A DNA stretch of 64,000 bases from Ensifer sesbaniae (GTDB taxonomy: Bacteria; Pseudomonadota; Alphaproteobacteria; Rhizobiales; Rhizobiaceae): contig NZ_JABEKU010000004.1 in the NCBI RefSeq assembly GCF_013283665.1, positions 1 through 64,000 on the forward strand, in the 5' to 3' direction. Of this stretch, positions 36,159 to 44,663 are shown piece after piece. Both the position numbers and the translations under genes were made by a program. The notes under the pieces are model-generated. The model was given only the letters and a program-made list of their open reading frames with translations. It ran no database searches and was not told the origin of the DNA. How positions within the stretch are numbered: the stretch's first letter is position 1; each line of letters opens with the position of its first letter.

Positions 36159-37106
36159 TCAGAGCGCCAACGCAGCGAGGAACATTATCCCACCTTCTAC
36201 ACGCTGGCGGATATTCAGAAGCTTGGTGAATCCATGCTTGCCAGCTGCCCCATGTGTGGCTTCATTGAACACTTTGAATAGCTGTAGGATATCGTCGATA
36301 TCTCTTTCAACGAAGCCGAGCATATCAGGAGAATCCGCCCCTTTCTTCTTGAGCAGGTAACGGATTTTCGCCCTCCGTGACGGAGTGCCTTGCGGCGTCT
36401 TCTCGCAGCCGCCATCTGCCTCCAACACATCGTCATTGTTGGCCCACTTGTCGAGAATTTCGGTGAAGATCTCCCGGACGCTTGTGCAGAAATGGCGTGC
36501 GGCGTCTGTATTCGCCGGGTTGAGGGCGAAAATGGCCCCCCTCCAGCGATCACATAGATCTTCGGAAAAGCCCTGCAGATATTCAATGATTCCTGAGTCG
36601 GAGATCACCTCAGGCACGACCGGAGCTTCCGAATTGAAGGCTTCCGCTACCGCAATGCTATTCGCCGCTTCCCGCTCGGAAAGTGTGAGCAGGTCCGAGA
36701 CAGCGGAATTGTGCTGAGCCTCGCGTTCGACCTTCTCGAAACGATCATACATATCGTAAGTAGATTGGCTGACGTCGATATACCGGCTTGAGCTAGTGCC
36801 GCTCTTAAGCGTGGCAATTTGCCTTGCTAAATCATGCCGCTCTTTGCGCGCGTTTGCATTGTGGGTTCTCACAGCCTGATTATACTTGCGGACCGCACTC
36901 TGGGTGTTCTGGTTGTGCTGACGGATCGCACGGTTGTATTCATCCACGACCCGCTTGTTGTGCCGGTTAACGCGATCAACCTCGGCATTATATTCCCGCA
37001 CAGCCTTCTGAGCGGCCGCGCGGTTTGCCCTGTTTATTCGATCGACCTCCGCGTTATAACGCCTGATCATGGCATTGTACTGAGCTGGCGTGACCTTGCG
37101 GACCAT
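36159..37106 (-). CDS. Unknown protein, possibly a pPIWI-associating nuclease type
   Basis: A 315-residue protein. The first about 90 residues are an Asn/Arg-rich coiled coil with an imperfect repeat (RRYNAEVDRINRANR, REYNAEVDRVNRHNKR, DEYNRAIRQHNQN). The C-terminal part has CDRWRGAIFAL, RHFCTSVREIFTEIL, TPSRRAKIRYLL and FNEATHGAAGKHG. The layout reminds me of proteins annotated as predicted pPIWI-associating nucleases, but I am not sure. ATG 37106 is chosen as the start of the repeat; the frame is open to 37199. It is the first gene of the four-gene cluster. Confidence 0.55.
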   Translation of the reverse strand: MVRKVTPAQYNAMIRRYNAEVDRINRANRAAAQKAVREYNAEVDRVNRHNKRVVDEYNRAIRQHNQNTQSAVRKYNQAVRTHNANARKERHDLARQIATLKSGTSSSRYIDVSQSTYDMYDRFEKVEREAQHNSAVSDLLTLSEREAANSIAVAEAFNSEAPVVPEVISDSGIIEYLQGFSEDLCDRWRGAIFALNPANTDAARHFCTSVREIFTEILDKWANNDDVLEADGGCEKTPQGTPSRRAKIRYLLKKKGADSPDMLGFVERDIDDILQLFKVFNEATHGAAGKHGFTKLLNIRQRVEGGIMFLAALAL

Positions 37107-37274
37107 AATGTGCCCCCGAACCGGATTGCTACAATTGAAAGTAGGGGTTGGGGGAGGCTGAAACAAGTAGCGGCTGCTTTGTCCACAGCTAAGAATCAAA
37201 TTTCTTCACATATCTCTCCATTTGCCTTCTGTAAATATAACTAGATAAGTTCTTATCAAGGTAAGAACAAACCG

Positions 37275-37937
37275 TCAGTTAGTTTTCTCAAAAAAGTTGG
37301 CAAAAATGCCACCGAAGAGATCCTCTATGTTTGACGATCGCTCATTTTCCCATTTTCTCTTAATATACCTCGATGTGTACTCAATCTCCGGGAACATTGA
37401 CCGAGAGTTAATGTTCAGGATATCAAGTTCTTTAAGAATGTCCGGTTTGGCAGACGCGGGGACATTTATGACTGATTGTTGGAACGAAACTATGTTCTCT
37501 GTTGACTTGTACGAGAGAAGCCCAGCGGCGACGAAGGCACCAGACTGCGCGGTCACTCTCTTGTTTGCCTTAGACGGATAAACAAAGAAATATTTGCGGA
37601 AGTCGGCCGATCGCATCCTGTTAAGAAAGTAGGGCTTCTCCATGCGCACGAAGTGAGCTAGTCGCTCAGCGCTAGGAAGCTTCTGAAATTCTTCGTCGGG
37701 AAGCTTTTTGTTCAAACCCGCAGTTTTCAGCTCCTGTCTTTCCTCGTCTGTCAAGCGACAGAGATTACATATTAGGCTGACTGTGTCGCTGTCCGGATAG
37801 CGCACGTTCGTCTTTCTGAAATCCAAGATGAGAACTTTACCGTCGTGTTCCATTTGGGGCTCGTCCGAGCACGCGAAATAGAGAGCGACCAATGGGTTAA
37901 GGGAGACGTCGAGAAGGCGCGTGGGCAAGCCGTAGTG
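37275..37937 (-). pseudogene. FRG-domain protein, C-terminal part
   Basis: Begins (in gene direction) at HYGLPTRLLDVSLNPLVALYFAC, the second conserved block of FRG domains, and continues about 200 residues to a stop at 37275. The N-terminal part with the FRG box lies at 39339-39608, on the other side of an IS110-family insertion. The codon junction LVRAQ/HYGLP matches the family exactly when the insertion is removed, so the interruption is recent. Confidence 0.85.
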
Positions 37938-38191
37938 CTTCTGTAATGGGCCCTTGCTCGTCAAGTCCCTCCGTGATCATCACGCCGCCAGGATCATGCT
38001 TCTGTCCGTGGTCAGCACCAAGACTGCCACACCATGCCATCAGATCCTTAAGCCGGCAGGTCAATCTAGGACGCGTGATTTGCCGAAGCCTTCACAGCAC
38101 TACTCCCGACCTTGCCAAGCCCTCGTCCCAGCGACGGGACCTCGGAGAAGCAGCGCCGTCGGCGGCCTGCTTCGGTAATCTCATCTCGCCT
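37938..38191 (-). ncRNA. Candidate bridge RNA region of the second IS110 element
   Basis: The 254 bases between the transposase stop and the left end have no coding content and can form several short stems. As in the IS1111 group, the long non-coding end lies downstream of the transposase. Inferred from layout only. Confidence 0.35.
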
Positions 38192-39223
38192 TTACGGGGC
38201 GACAGTATCCTTACCCCAACGGAACGCGCTGACGTCAACCCACATGCGGTGAAGGACGGTCGCGAGTTTGCGGGCGAGCGCCACCTTGGCTCGCTTCATA
38301 CCGCGCCGCTTCGCCACGTCCAGCGCCCAGCGCTTCAGGGCAGAGAACCGCGTGGCACGCGTCAGCATGATATGCGCCGCTTCATAAAGCGCAGTGCGCA
38401 CCATGGCATCGCCGACCTTGGTTACTCCGCCGTCGATGTCGGTCTCTCCCGACTGGTATTTCTTGGGCGTCAGTCCAAAATACGCACCGACGGTGCGGGA
38501 CTTTTCGAACCGACCCGGATCGTCGACTGCCGAGCGATAGGTAATGGCTACCAAGGCTCCAACACCAGGGGCGCTCATCAGCCGTTGGCAGACAGGATCG
38601 GCGCGGGTAATCTTCAGCATCGCGCGATGCAGCCGGGTAAACTCGTTCCACAATGCACCCCGTGCCTGCAACATCGCCCCGATCACCGTCCCAAGCATCT
38701 CATGGCCTTCGATCAATTCGCGAATGCGCGCCTCGAAACGGCCCCGGCTCACCTCGCCAACCTTGAGCCCGTAACCCCGCAGGATCCCGCGGATGCTGAG
38801 CTCGACATCAAGCAGTTTGGCCTGCAAAAGCTTGCGACCGACCAAAAGCGCCCGAACGTCTTGGGCATTCGCAGACTTCGCATGCACTGGGCGGTACCAG
38901 CCCATGCGCAGCAATTGTGCAATCCCGCGAGCATCCTTGCGGTCTGTCTTCACGGTCATCGCTGACAGCGCCGCCTTCACATGCCGCGTCTCCAGCAACA
39001 CCACATCCTGGCCCGCCTCGACAAGTGCAGCGCGCAGCCACTGCGATAATGGTCCTGCTTCCAGGCCGATCGTGACGATCGGCAGCTCCAGATCGGCAAA
39101 AAGCTGCAACAGCGCTTCAGGCTCGCTCGCCACTTTCACCTCACGCACGATCTTGCCCGACCCATCCACGACGCAGATGCTGCTCTGTTCCAGCGACACA
39201 TCAATTCCTGCATAATAGTCCAT
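38192..39223 (-). CDS. IS110-family transposase
   Basis: A 343-residue DEDD transposase: MDYYAGIDVSLEQSSICVVDG (first Asp), TIGLEAGPLSQWL (Glu), KTDRKDARGIAQLLRMG (Asp pair), then PGVGALVAITYRSAVDDPGRFEKSRTVGAYFGLTPKKYQSGETDIDGGVTKVGDAMVRTALYEAAHIML with the conserved serine region. ATG 39223 has GAGGG upstream; the frame is open 20 codons further. It resembles the IS110 transposase at 58.7 kb. Apparently intact. Confidence 0.9.
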   Translation of the reverse strand: MDYYAGIDVSLEQSSICVVDGSGKIVREVKVASEPEALLQLFADLELPIVTIGLEAGPLSQWLRAALVEAGQDVVLLETRHVKAALSAMTVKTDRKDARGIAQLLRMGWYRPVHAKSANAQDVRALLVGRKLLQAKLLDVELSIRGILRGYGLKVGEVSRGRFEARIRELIEGHEMLGTVIGAMLQARGALWNEFTRLHRAMLKITRADPVCQRLMSAPGVGALVAITYRSAVDDPGRFEKSRTVGAYFGLTPKKYQSGETDIDGGVTKVGDAMVRTALYEAAHIMLTRATRFSALKRWALDVAKRRGMKRAKVALARKLATVLHRMWVDVSAFRWGKDTVAP

Positions 39224-39338
39224 GGTTGTCCCTCGCTTGATGCTTGGGGCCGAGATCATCGGACCCCGTTTCAACATCATCACTCTGAGGGACAGCCACC
39301 TTCTTGGCTATGCGAGGAGTGCCGGCCCATTACGGCAT

Positions 39339-39608
39339 CTGGGCACGTACTAGGCGTCCGAACATGCTTCGATCGTCTGCGAACTCGTTCGGTGCTTCTG
39401 CCATCAACTCGCTAAAGATGTTATTCTCTGCGTCCACGCGGAGGTTCCTCATCACTGAAGGCATCAGCCTCCAGCGCGCATCAGCCTCTCCTCTAAAGCA
39501 GCGGACGCCCGCGGAGGGGTCTAGTCTGTAAATCTCAGTGAGAAATTGAGTTACGCTCTCGATGCCGGTCGGTTCTTTCTTCTTGGCCACGCTGGGCTTG
39601 CTCTGCAT
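39339..39608 (-). pseudogene. FRG-domain protein, N-terminal part
   Basis: The first 90 residues: IESVTQFLTEIYRLDPSAGVRCFRGEADARWRLMPSVMRN, containing the FRG box (F-R-G) that names the domain, then ELMAEAPNEFADDRSMFGRLVRAQ. It is separated from its C-terminal part by an IS110 element. FRG-domain proteins are frequent in anti-phage islands, though their biochemical role is little known. Confidence 0.85.
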
Positions 39609-39701
39609 TTTATTCCCCCCAAAATTCGTAAGCGGACACCGTTCTTGGGCGTATGTAGTTCGTCCCGCCGTGTGTCTTCCAGCGGTGAGCGCAAGCGGCG
39701 C

Positions 39702-39884
39702 GCGATGGACGCTAAGATCGCGTGGTCGGGTAAATTATCCACTTACGATAGAGTGATGCTGATTGTAGAAGTGGCGAATGCTTGTGAGGTGTCGCCTGTC
39801 GAGGTGAAAACACTAGAGTATTGCATCGCGAAGAAGGCCAGCGCTGGGCATGTCATCTGTATTCGACGCGTACCGCCGGTTTAG
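39702..39884 (+). CDS. Possible small protein upstream of the HEPN-like gene
   Basis: The last 60 codons of an open frame read MDAKIAWSGKLSTYDRVMLIVEVANACEVSPVEVKTLEYCIAKKASAGHVICIRRVPPV. It looks protein-like and lies 37 bases before the next gene in the same direction, so it could be a small partner. No domain and no convincing ribosome site; confidence is low. Confidence 0.3.
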   Translation, partial: AMDAKIAWSGKLSTYDRVMLIVEVANACEVSPVEVKTLEYCIAKKASAGHVICIRRVPPV

Positions 39885-39921
39885 AACCGGCTGATCGTTT
39901 CATCGGTTCGCGAGGAACTCC

Positions 39922-40617
39922 ATGGACGTTAAATATTTCGCCGACCTGCGCACCAACTTCATCCGTATGTACTACCGCGAAGGACGTAAGCCGTTCGTTG
40001 AAATCCAGAGAGCAATTGACGAGGAAACGCCGCCTTTTGACGAGCCGCCGCGCGGGTCCGACATGGAAAGCGGCGAACCGCCATATCTAACGGAATGGCT
40101 GCAGGCCGAGATGGCGCTAAACGTGCTGGGCTACTCATGTCTCTCGATGCTGTCGAACTCACTCAAAATCGCCTTCATGAACTTCGAGCGCGAATTTGGA
40201 TTCAGGCCGAGCGCCAAGGCGAAGAAGACCCTTTTCAAGCAAGGATTCGTCAACGGCTATAAAGGGGTCCTCTCCGAAATTCTCGACACCGACTGGAGCG
40301 ACTGCCCCGCAGATCTTGCGATCATTGAGCAGGTGGTTCTGGCTCGCAACCTTACCCAGCACACGGACGACTACGCAGGTTTCGACGCGTACTACGATGA
40401 GCCTACGACCCGTAAGCACCCGAGCCTCTTCTTTGTAGGTGGCGACAAGGAAGATCTTAACCCGGAGGATCCCGTCTCCTGGTTCGGGCGTCGCGTCGAA
40501 GTTACCGAAGCGGATCTGTTCCGAGCCATTGAGGAGGTAGAGAAGCTCGTCGGGTACATCATCGGACGTGAAGGCAAGGCTTTCGAATGGCGAATGGGTC
40601 GACAGGAAAAATCCTAG
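39922..40617 (+). CDS. HEPN-like helical protein
   Basis: A 231-residue, mainly helical protein of no family that I can name with certainty. Its ARNLTQHTDD segment, Arg142 to His147, has the RNxxxH form of the Rx4-6H catalytic motif of HEPN ribonucleases, within a helix-rich context (LGYSCLSMLSNSLKIAFMNFEREFG earlier). The FRG gene next to it is divergent. HEPN proteins in such islands are often toxins or RNA-cleaving effectors; this is inferred from the motif only. Confidence 0.55.
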   Translation: MDVKYFADLRTNFIRMYYREGRKPFVEIQRAIDEETPPFDEPPRGSDMESGEPPYLTEWLQAEMALNVLGYSCLSMLSNSLKIAFMNFEREFGFRPSAKAKKTLFKQGFVNGYKGVLSEILDTDWSDCPADLAIIEQVVLARNLTQHTDDYAGFDAYYDEPTTRKHPSLFFVGGDKEDLNPEDPVSWFGRRVEVTEADLFRAIEEVEKLVGYIIGREGKAFEWRMGRQEKS

Positions 40618-40834
40618 TCTCGGCTTGCAGAAACGTCATCACTTGACCGGGATACCTCCAAGGGTCGGCCGCCAGCTGCATACGATCACGTACAGTGACG
40701 GCGGGGCGGGCACTCCGCACGACTTGTTGCCGTGACGTTCACGGTTTGGGCCAAAGAGATCGCATAATGTATCAACGGGAACCGGCGCTGTCTTCGCAGA
40801 GGGTCACGTCCGTTCGCGCCTCAATATCATTTGC

Positions 40835-41350
40835 TCAGGGGAACGCTCGGGCGCCCGAGCGCGCCCGCCAGCCAGTAGTAAAGTCGAGTGCTGCCATCAT
40901 CTGAAAACTATTACACCACTGGACGCCGAGGTCGTTGCAAACGTCAGGAATTCGCCTGTTTGCTCTCTTACAGCTCGGTTTGGAAGCCTCGACCGTCACG
41001 ACAATGCGATTTTCCGGAGCCGCCCGGGCGTACGCGATCAGGAACGGATCTCTACCCACTTCAATGATCTCAGCCTCATTGAGGTCAGGTGCATATTTGT
41101 CCATGACTGCCTGAACCTGTGCGGGATCCACTTCCTCGTCGAGCAGGAGCGGCTCGTAGTTGCGCTCGTCACTGAGCCATTCTGCCAAATCGTCGGAACC
41201 ACCGGTAATCTCTTCTACGATTTCGAGTGGCATTTTGATCCCCCCGGCCTCGCCCATATACGAGAGCCAATCCCAGAATTCAGGGATCCGCTGGAGCGGA
41301 TAATATTGGTTCTTTGCGGTGATCAAGACGTTCGCGTCGAGCAGGTACAC
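40835..41350 (-). CDS. DUF4411-family PIN-like toxin
   Basis: A 171-residue protein beginning MYLLDANVLITAKNQYYP; the LLDANVLI motif with Asp5 is the first acidic residue of a PIN-type nuclease fold, and DPFLIAYARAA and the later VVTVEASKP belong to the DUF4411 family. It starts 10 bases after the stop of an ImmA/IrrE gene on the same strand, a pairing often seen and thought to be a toxin-antitoxin or regulated nuclease module. Predicted RNase; acts in the cytoplasm. Confidence 0.83.
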   Translation of the reverse strand: MYLLDANVLITAKNQYYPLQRIPEFWDWLSYMGEAGGIKMPLEIVEEITGGSDDLAEWLSDERNYEPLLLDEEVDPAQVQAVMDKYAPDLNEAEIIEVGRDPFLIAYARAAPENRIVVTVEASKPSCKRANRRIPDVCNDLGVQWCNSFQMMAALDFTTGWRARSGARAFP

Positions 41351-41360
41351 AGGGAACGCC

Positions 41361-42548
41361 TCAAGCCGCAGTCTCGGTCAGGGTATAGACGTTGCTCGGT
41401 TTGACTCCGAGGATGGCGGCTGCCTTGGACGGGGACAGGGCTCCTTCGGTGAGCATCCGGCGAGATAGTTTTAGCAGTCGATTACCGAGCCTATGCCGGC
41501 GAACGACATAGTAGCTGGGTCCCCGGTCACTATCCTTCGCGCGAGTAGCACTGCGGTTCTGGATCCACTGCTGCCGGTAGAAGCTCGTGACGGCCGCCCA
41601 CATGTCCTGGCCGATCAGTCCCTCTCGAAAGAGCTTGTAGGCAACCATGGAATTGCTGACCTGCCGGTTCGTCGCGATCGCTTCGATGCGCGCGATGACC
41701 TGGGCCTGCGGCGCCTCTCTTAGGTCGCGTTCCTGCGAAAGCTCGGCAGCCGGAAGTAGGATTCGCCCAGCCACGTCGTTGCAGAAAATTTCGACTGGTG
41801 TTCCGGCCTTAGATCCGCTCACGCCGGTCTGACCGAGGAAGATATGAGCCAGTTCATGCAGAAGCGTAAAGGACCAGGCAGTCTCGCTGTCCTGATCGTT
41901 GATGACGATGAAAGGCGCCACCGGATCGGCGAGCGCAAAGCCGCGGAACAACTCGACATTCAGGGTGCTGTGATGACTGCCGAGATTGCCAATTAGTAGG
42001 ACGAAGATGCCAGCCGCCTCGACCCGTTCGCGTAGATAGGCAAAGCCCTTCGGCCCGCCAGGCCTCTGGCTTCGCCGAAAATCCTGCAGATTGAAAGACA
42101 GCGTCTGAATGATCTGACCGGCGAGCGCATCAGCTCCGTCACGCCTGTCGAAGGAGCCGACGAACGGCAGTTGAACGGCTTCGTCCTCAGTCTCCAGCAG
42201 GCTCCGGACCATTTCCTGGCGCGCCCGCACTTCACGTAGAAGCGCAGAAACCAATGCCTCGTCTCGCTGCGCGTAATCATCGGGAAGCGTGCGAAAATCC
42301 TCGCCGCGCGCGACCGCCTGCGGCGGCTCCGCCATATAGAAAGTGAGAAGAGGCCGGCGATACTGGTTTGCCATCTTTAAGAGAACGGGCCTAGAAGGCT
42401 CGATCTCTCCGCCTTCGAGCACAGAAAGGCGTTCAGCGCCGGTTTTCCCGCGCGCCGCCCCAATACCCACTTTTTCGGCCGCTTCCTCCAATGTTAGCCC
42501 GGCAGTTTCCCGAGCCCAGCGGAGGATCGCCGGATTCACCTTCGGCAC
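41361..42548 (-). CDS. XRE HTH plus ImmA/IrrE metallopeptidase protein
   Basis: A 395-residue protein. Residues about 5-60 are an XRE/Cro helix-turn-helix (ILRWARETAGLTLEEAAEKVGI...LSVLEGGEIEPSRPVLLKMA); the central part has FTLLHELAHIFLGQTG, the HExxH zinc motif (His231, Glu232, His235) of ImmA/IrrE peptidases. The C-terminal about 100 residues contain a second helical, possibly DNA-binding region (LTEGALSPSKAAAILGVKPSNVYTL). It precedes and is probably co-transcribed with the DUF4411 toxin, and may bind its own promoter and be inactivated by proteolysis. Confidence 0.88.
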   Translation of the reverse strand: MPKVNPAILRWARETAGLTLEEAAEKVGIGAARGKTGAERLSVLEGGEIEPSRPVLLKMANQYRRPLLTFYMAEPPQAVARGEDFRTLPDDYAQRDEALVSALLREVRARQEMVRSLLETEDEAVQLPFVGSFDRRDGADALAGQIIQTLSFNLQDFRRSQRPGGPKGFAYLRERVEAAGIFVLLIGNLGSHHSTLNVELFRGFALADPVAPFIVINDQDSETAWSFTLLHELAHIFLGQTGVSGSKAGTPVEIFCNDVAGRILLPAAELSQERDLREAPQAQVIARIEAIATNRQVSNSMVAYKLFREGLIGQDMWAAVTSFYRQQWIQNRSATRAKDSDRGPSYYVVRRHRLGNRLLKLSRRMLTEGALSPSKAAAILGVKPSNVYTLTETAA

Positions 42549-42811
42549 TTGGTTCCTCTACTAGCTGCCTGCGTTGCCAGCCACGATATCAGCAGAAAGG
42601 CAAACGCTCCGTTACAACAGATATAGGCCGAACTGTCTTTTGCCTAGCATGTGGGAAAGGCCCTCCATGGAAATAAATACGCAGAGCGAGATCGGTTCCC
42701 AGAAGACGGATAATTTGCGTCGTCCGCGGTTCGAATCCATTCAACTGCACAGATGTCGGATGGCGGGGTCTCAGGTTCCGCTCCCATCAAGGCGGGAGAT
42801 GCGACGCCGCG
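42549..42811. other. Promoter region of the ImmA/IrrE operon
   Basis: About 260 bases with no gene. It contains GGTTCGAATCC at about 42728, which looks like a tRNA T-loop, but the flanking bases do not pair as a T-stem or acceptor stem. Confidence 0.4.
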
Positions 42812-44083
42812 TCAGTCGAGTCCAATAATCCTCGCTGGCGCGAAGGTTTGGAATGTCTTCACACCGGATATCATGCCAGACTTGAAGAGAGGCGTGCCGA
42901 CGGCGCCTTTCATCCAACATTCCCGCTTCTTCTTGATGTAGGTGAACGCGACGCAGCGGTCATTGTCGATGCAAGCCAAACGGCACTGAAGGGGCGTTGC
43001 GTTCGAGATCGATGGGCGCACGCCAATATCACCTCCGGGCAGGTCGACGTCTTCGAATAGCGCTTTTTTGGGATCGATCGTGCCCATGCTGAACGACGTC
43101 GGGTCTGGATCCGCGCTCGCAAGGAACTTTCCCGAGATAGCGACCGCGTTGCCGTCCGCACGGCCCTCATCTGCCTTCAGGAAGCAGTTCGGCCCGCGCA
43201 CTATCTTCGGATTGGCATTGAAGGTGAAAGCCTTACAGGTGCCGTTCATTTCTAGGCAGCTCCTGGCGCATTCCGCCAGATCGATCGTCCTCTTTGTTGC
43301 GAGGTCATCGCCAAACAGGTCAAGGCCGGTGTAAACGGCAATGCGCGTCGGCTTGCGGGCAAACTCCTCGATCGCCGACAATTTCTCACTCTGTCCGAGG
43401 CCGGCCGGCGCAGGATTGGCAGCGGCACGCTGTTGGCCGCTCGGTTCGGAGGCGGTGTCGCTGTTGGAGTTTGCCGTCGAAGGTGGCGCGCCCTCGAGGG
43501 TGACGGTCGGGTTTGAGGGAACGGGTTCAGTCGACGCTGACGCCGAGCCCTTGCGGTTGAGCTTGTAGCGGCCAATTTCCTCGCTCGAGAACACATGCAT
43601 TTGCGACGGCGGGGTCTTGAACATCGTCGTCATGACTTCTGCCGGCGTGTCGAAGCGAGCGAGCATGTCGATGATGTCGGAGATTGAAAGCTGGGCGCTC
43701 ACGAGGTCGTTCGATTCACTGGAGATCTGGTGGACCCCAAGCTCACCGTCCACTTGGCGGTCGACGCCGGCGAGAAAAATGAAGGCGCAGGCGGAGTAGC
43801 AACCTTTCCCCGCCGGAATGAAGGTGGATAGGCGCTTCTCGTGCACGTCGTCGGCGATCAACAGTGCCATCTGCACCGCGCCGCCGATGCTATCGAGCAC
43901 CAGTAACCTGGCTTTCTGCGAAGCATGAAGCGCCCGCCGGAAATTCAGAGCGGAATAGAGATCGATTTCGCCTTTGAGGATGATGACACTTGGGTCGCCC
44001 TCGTCGAAGGAGAAGGGGCCAAACTTTTTCGTGCCGGCCAGTGCCGGATGATATCCAAGCACAACGGCCAAGGAAAACGCCAT
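42812..44083 (-). CDS. Exported ClpP-like protein with C-terminal PAN-type domains
   Basis: The mature part starts after a signal-like segment (MAFSLAVVLGYHPALAG). KGEIDLYSALNFRRAL, LLVLDSIGGAVQMALLIAD and AGKGCYSACAFIFLAG resemble the ClpP/crotonase-fold periplasmic proteins of COG3904, with CYSACAF at the nucleophile position. A Ser/Pro/Asn-rich linker follows (about residues 180-230). Two Cys-rich repeats, DLAECARSCLEMNGTCKAFTFNA and LQCRLACIDNDRCVAFTYIKKKRECWM, look like PAN/apple modules. The open frame extends beyond 44083 into sequence shared with a dinB fragment, so the start is uncertain; a few residues (RLIRA) before this ATG may belong. Confidence 0.75.
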   Translation of the reverse strand: MAFSLAVVLGYHPALAGTKKFGPFSFDEGDPSVIILKGEIDLYSALNFRRALHASQKARLLVLDSIGGAVQMALLIADDVHEKRLSTFIPAGKGCYSACAFIFLAGVDRQVDGELGVHQISSESNDLVSAQLSISDIIDMLARFDTPAEVMTTMFKTPPSQMHVFSSEEIGRYKLNRKGSASASTEPVPSNPTVTLEGAPPSTANSNSDTASEPSGQQRAAANPAPAGLGQSEKLSAIEEFARKPTRIAVYTGLDLFGDDLATKRTIDLAECARSCLEMNGTCKAFTFNANPKIVRGPNCFLKADEGRADGNAVAISGKFLASADPDPTSFSMGTIDPKKALFEDVDLPGGDIGVRPSISNATPLQCRLACIDNDRCVAFTYIKKKRECWMKGAVGTPLFKSGMISGVKTFQTFAPARIIGLD

Positions 44084-44663
44084 TGCTCGGATGAGGCGAA
44101 TTGAAACCTCGGCAAGATTGGTGCTCTCTATGTTCAGAGAACATCTATCAAGTTCAAGTTGCAACACAAAAAAGCCATAAGGGTTAATGTCGCAACAGAT
44201 GAGAGACCTCGGTCGGCAAGTTGGATGCATGTTCTAACGGATGCCATCTTGGCGAGGAACTTGTTGTAGGAAATCCCGGCCGAAGCATTGAGGCCGGTGA
44301 CCTGCTTGATCTTCGCGCGGATCTCCGCGGCAATCTCGGTGGCGATCTCCATACCCTTCAGGTTTTCGGTGACGTCGAGATACGCCTCGTCGAGTGAGAG
44401 TGGTTCGATGTCAGGCGTGTATTCGGCGAAGATCGCGCGGATCTGCAACGAGACGGCCTTGTAGACGTCAAAGCGCGGTCTGACGAAGATGAGGTCGGGG
44501 CATTTGCGCTTTGCGGTCACCGAAGGCATCGCCGAATGAACGCCGAACTTGCGTGCCTCGTAGCTGGCGGCAGCCACTACGCCGCGGGCGGCAGGATAGC
44601 CGACGGCAACCGGCAGGCCCCTGAGTTCCGGATTGTCGCGCTGTTCGACTGATGCATAGAAGG

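Larger units (their letters stand above)
37938..39338 (-). mobile_element. IS110-family element inserted in the FRG gene
   Basis: A 1.4-kb element carrying one transposase gene. GTAATGGGCC occurs near the left end (about 37942-37951) and, inverted, near the right end (about 39325-39334), giving short subterminal inverted repeats as seen in the IS1111 group. Boundaries are set by the continuity of the FRG reading frame. Confidence 0.8.

Noticed and set aside
37946-38965. 339-residue plus-strand open frame
   Set aside because: Antisense to an intact IS110 transposase.
42718-42750. tRNA-like T-loop GGTTCGAATCC
   Set aside because: Flanking bases do not form a T-stem or acceptor stem and no anticodon arm is found upstream, so neither a tRNA nor a clear attachment site.
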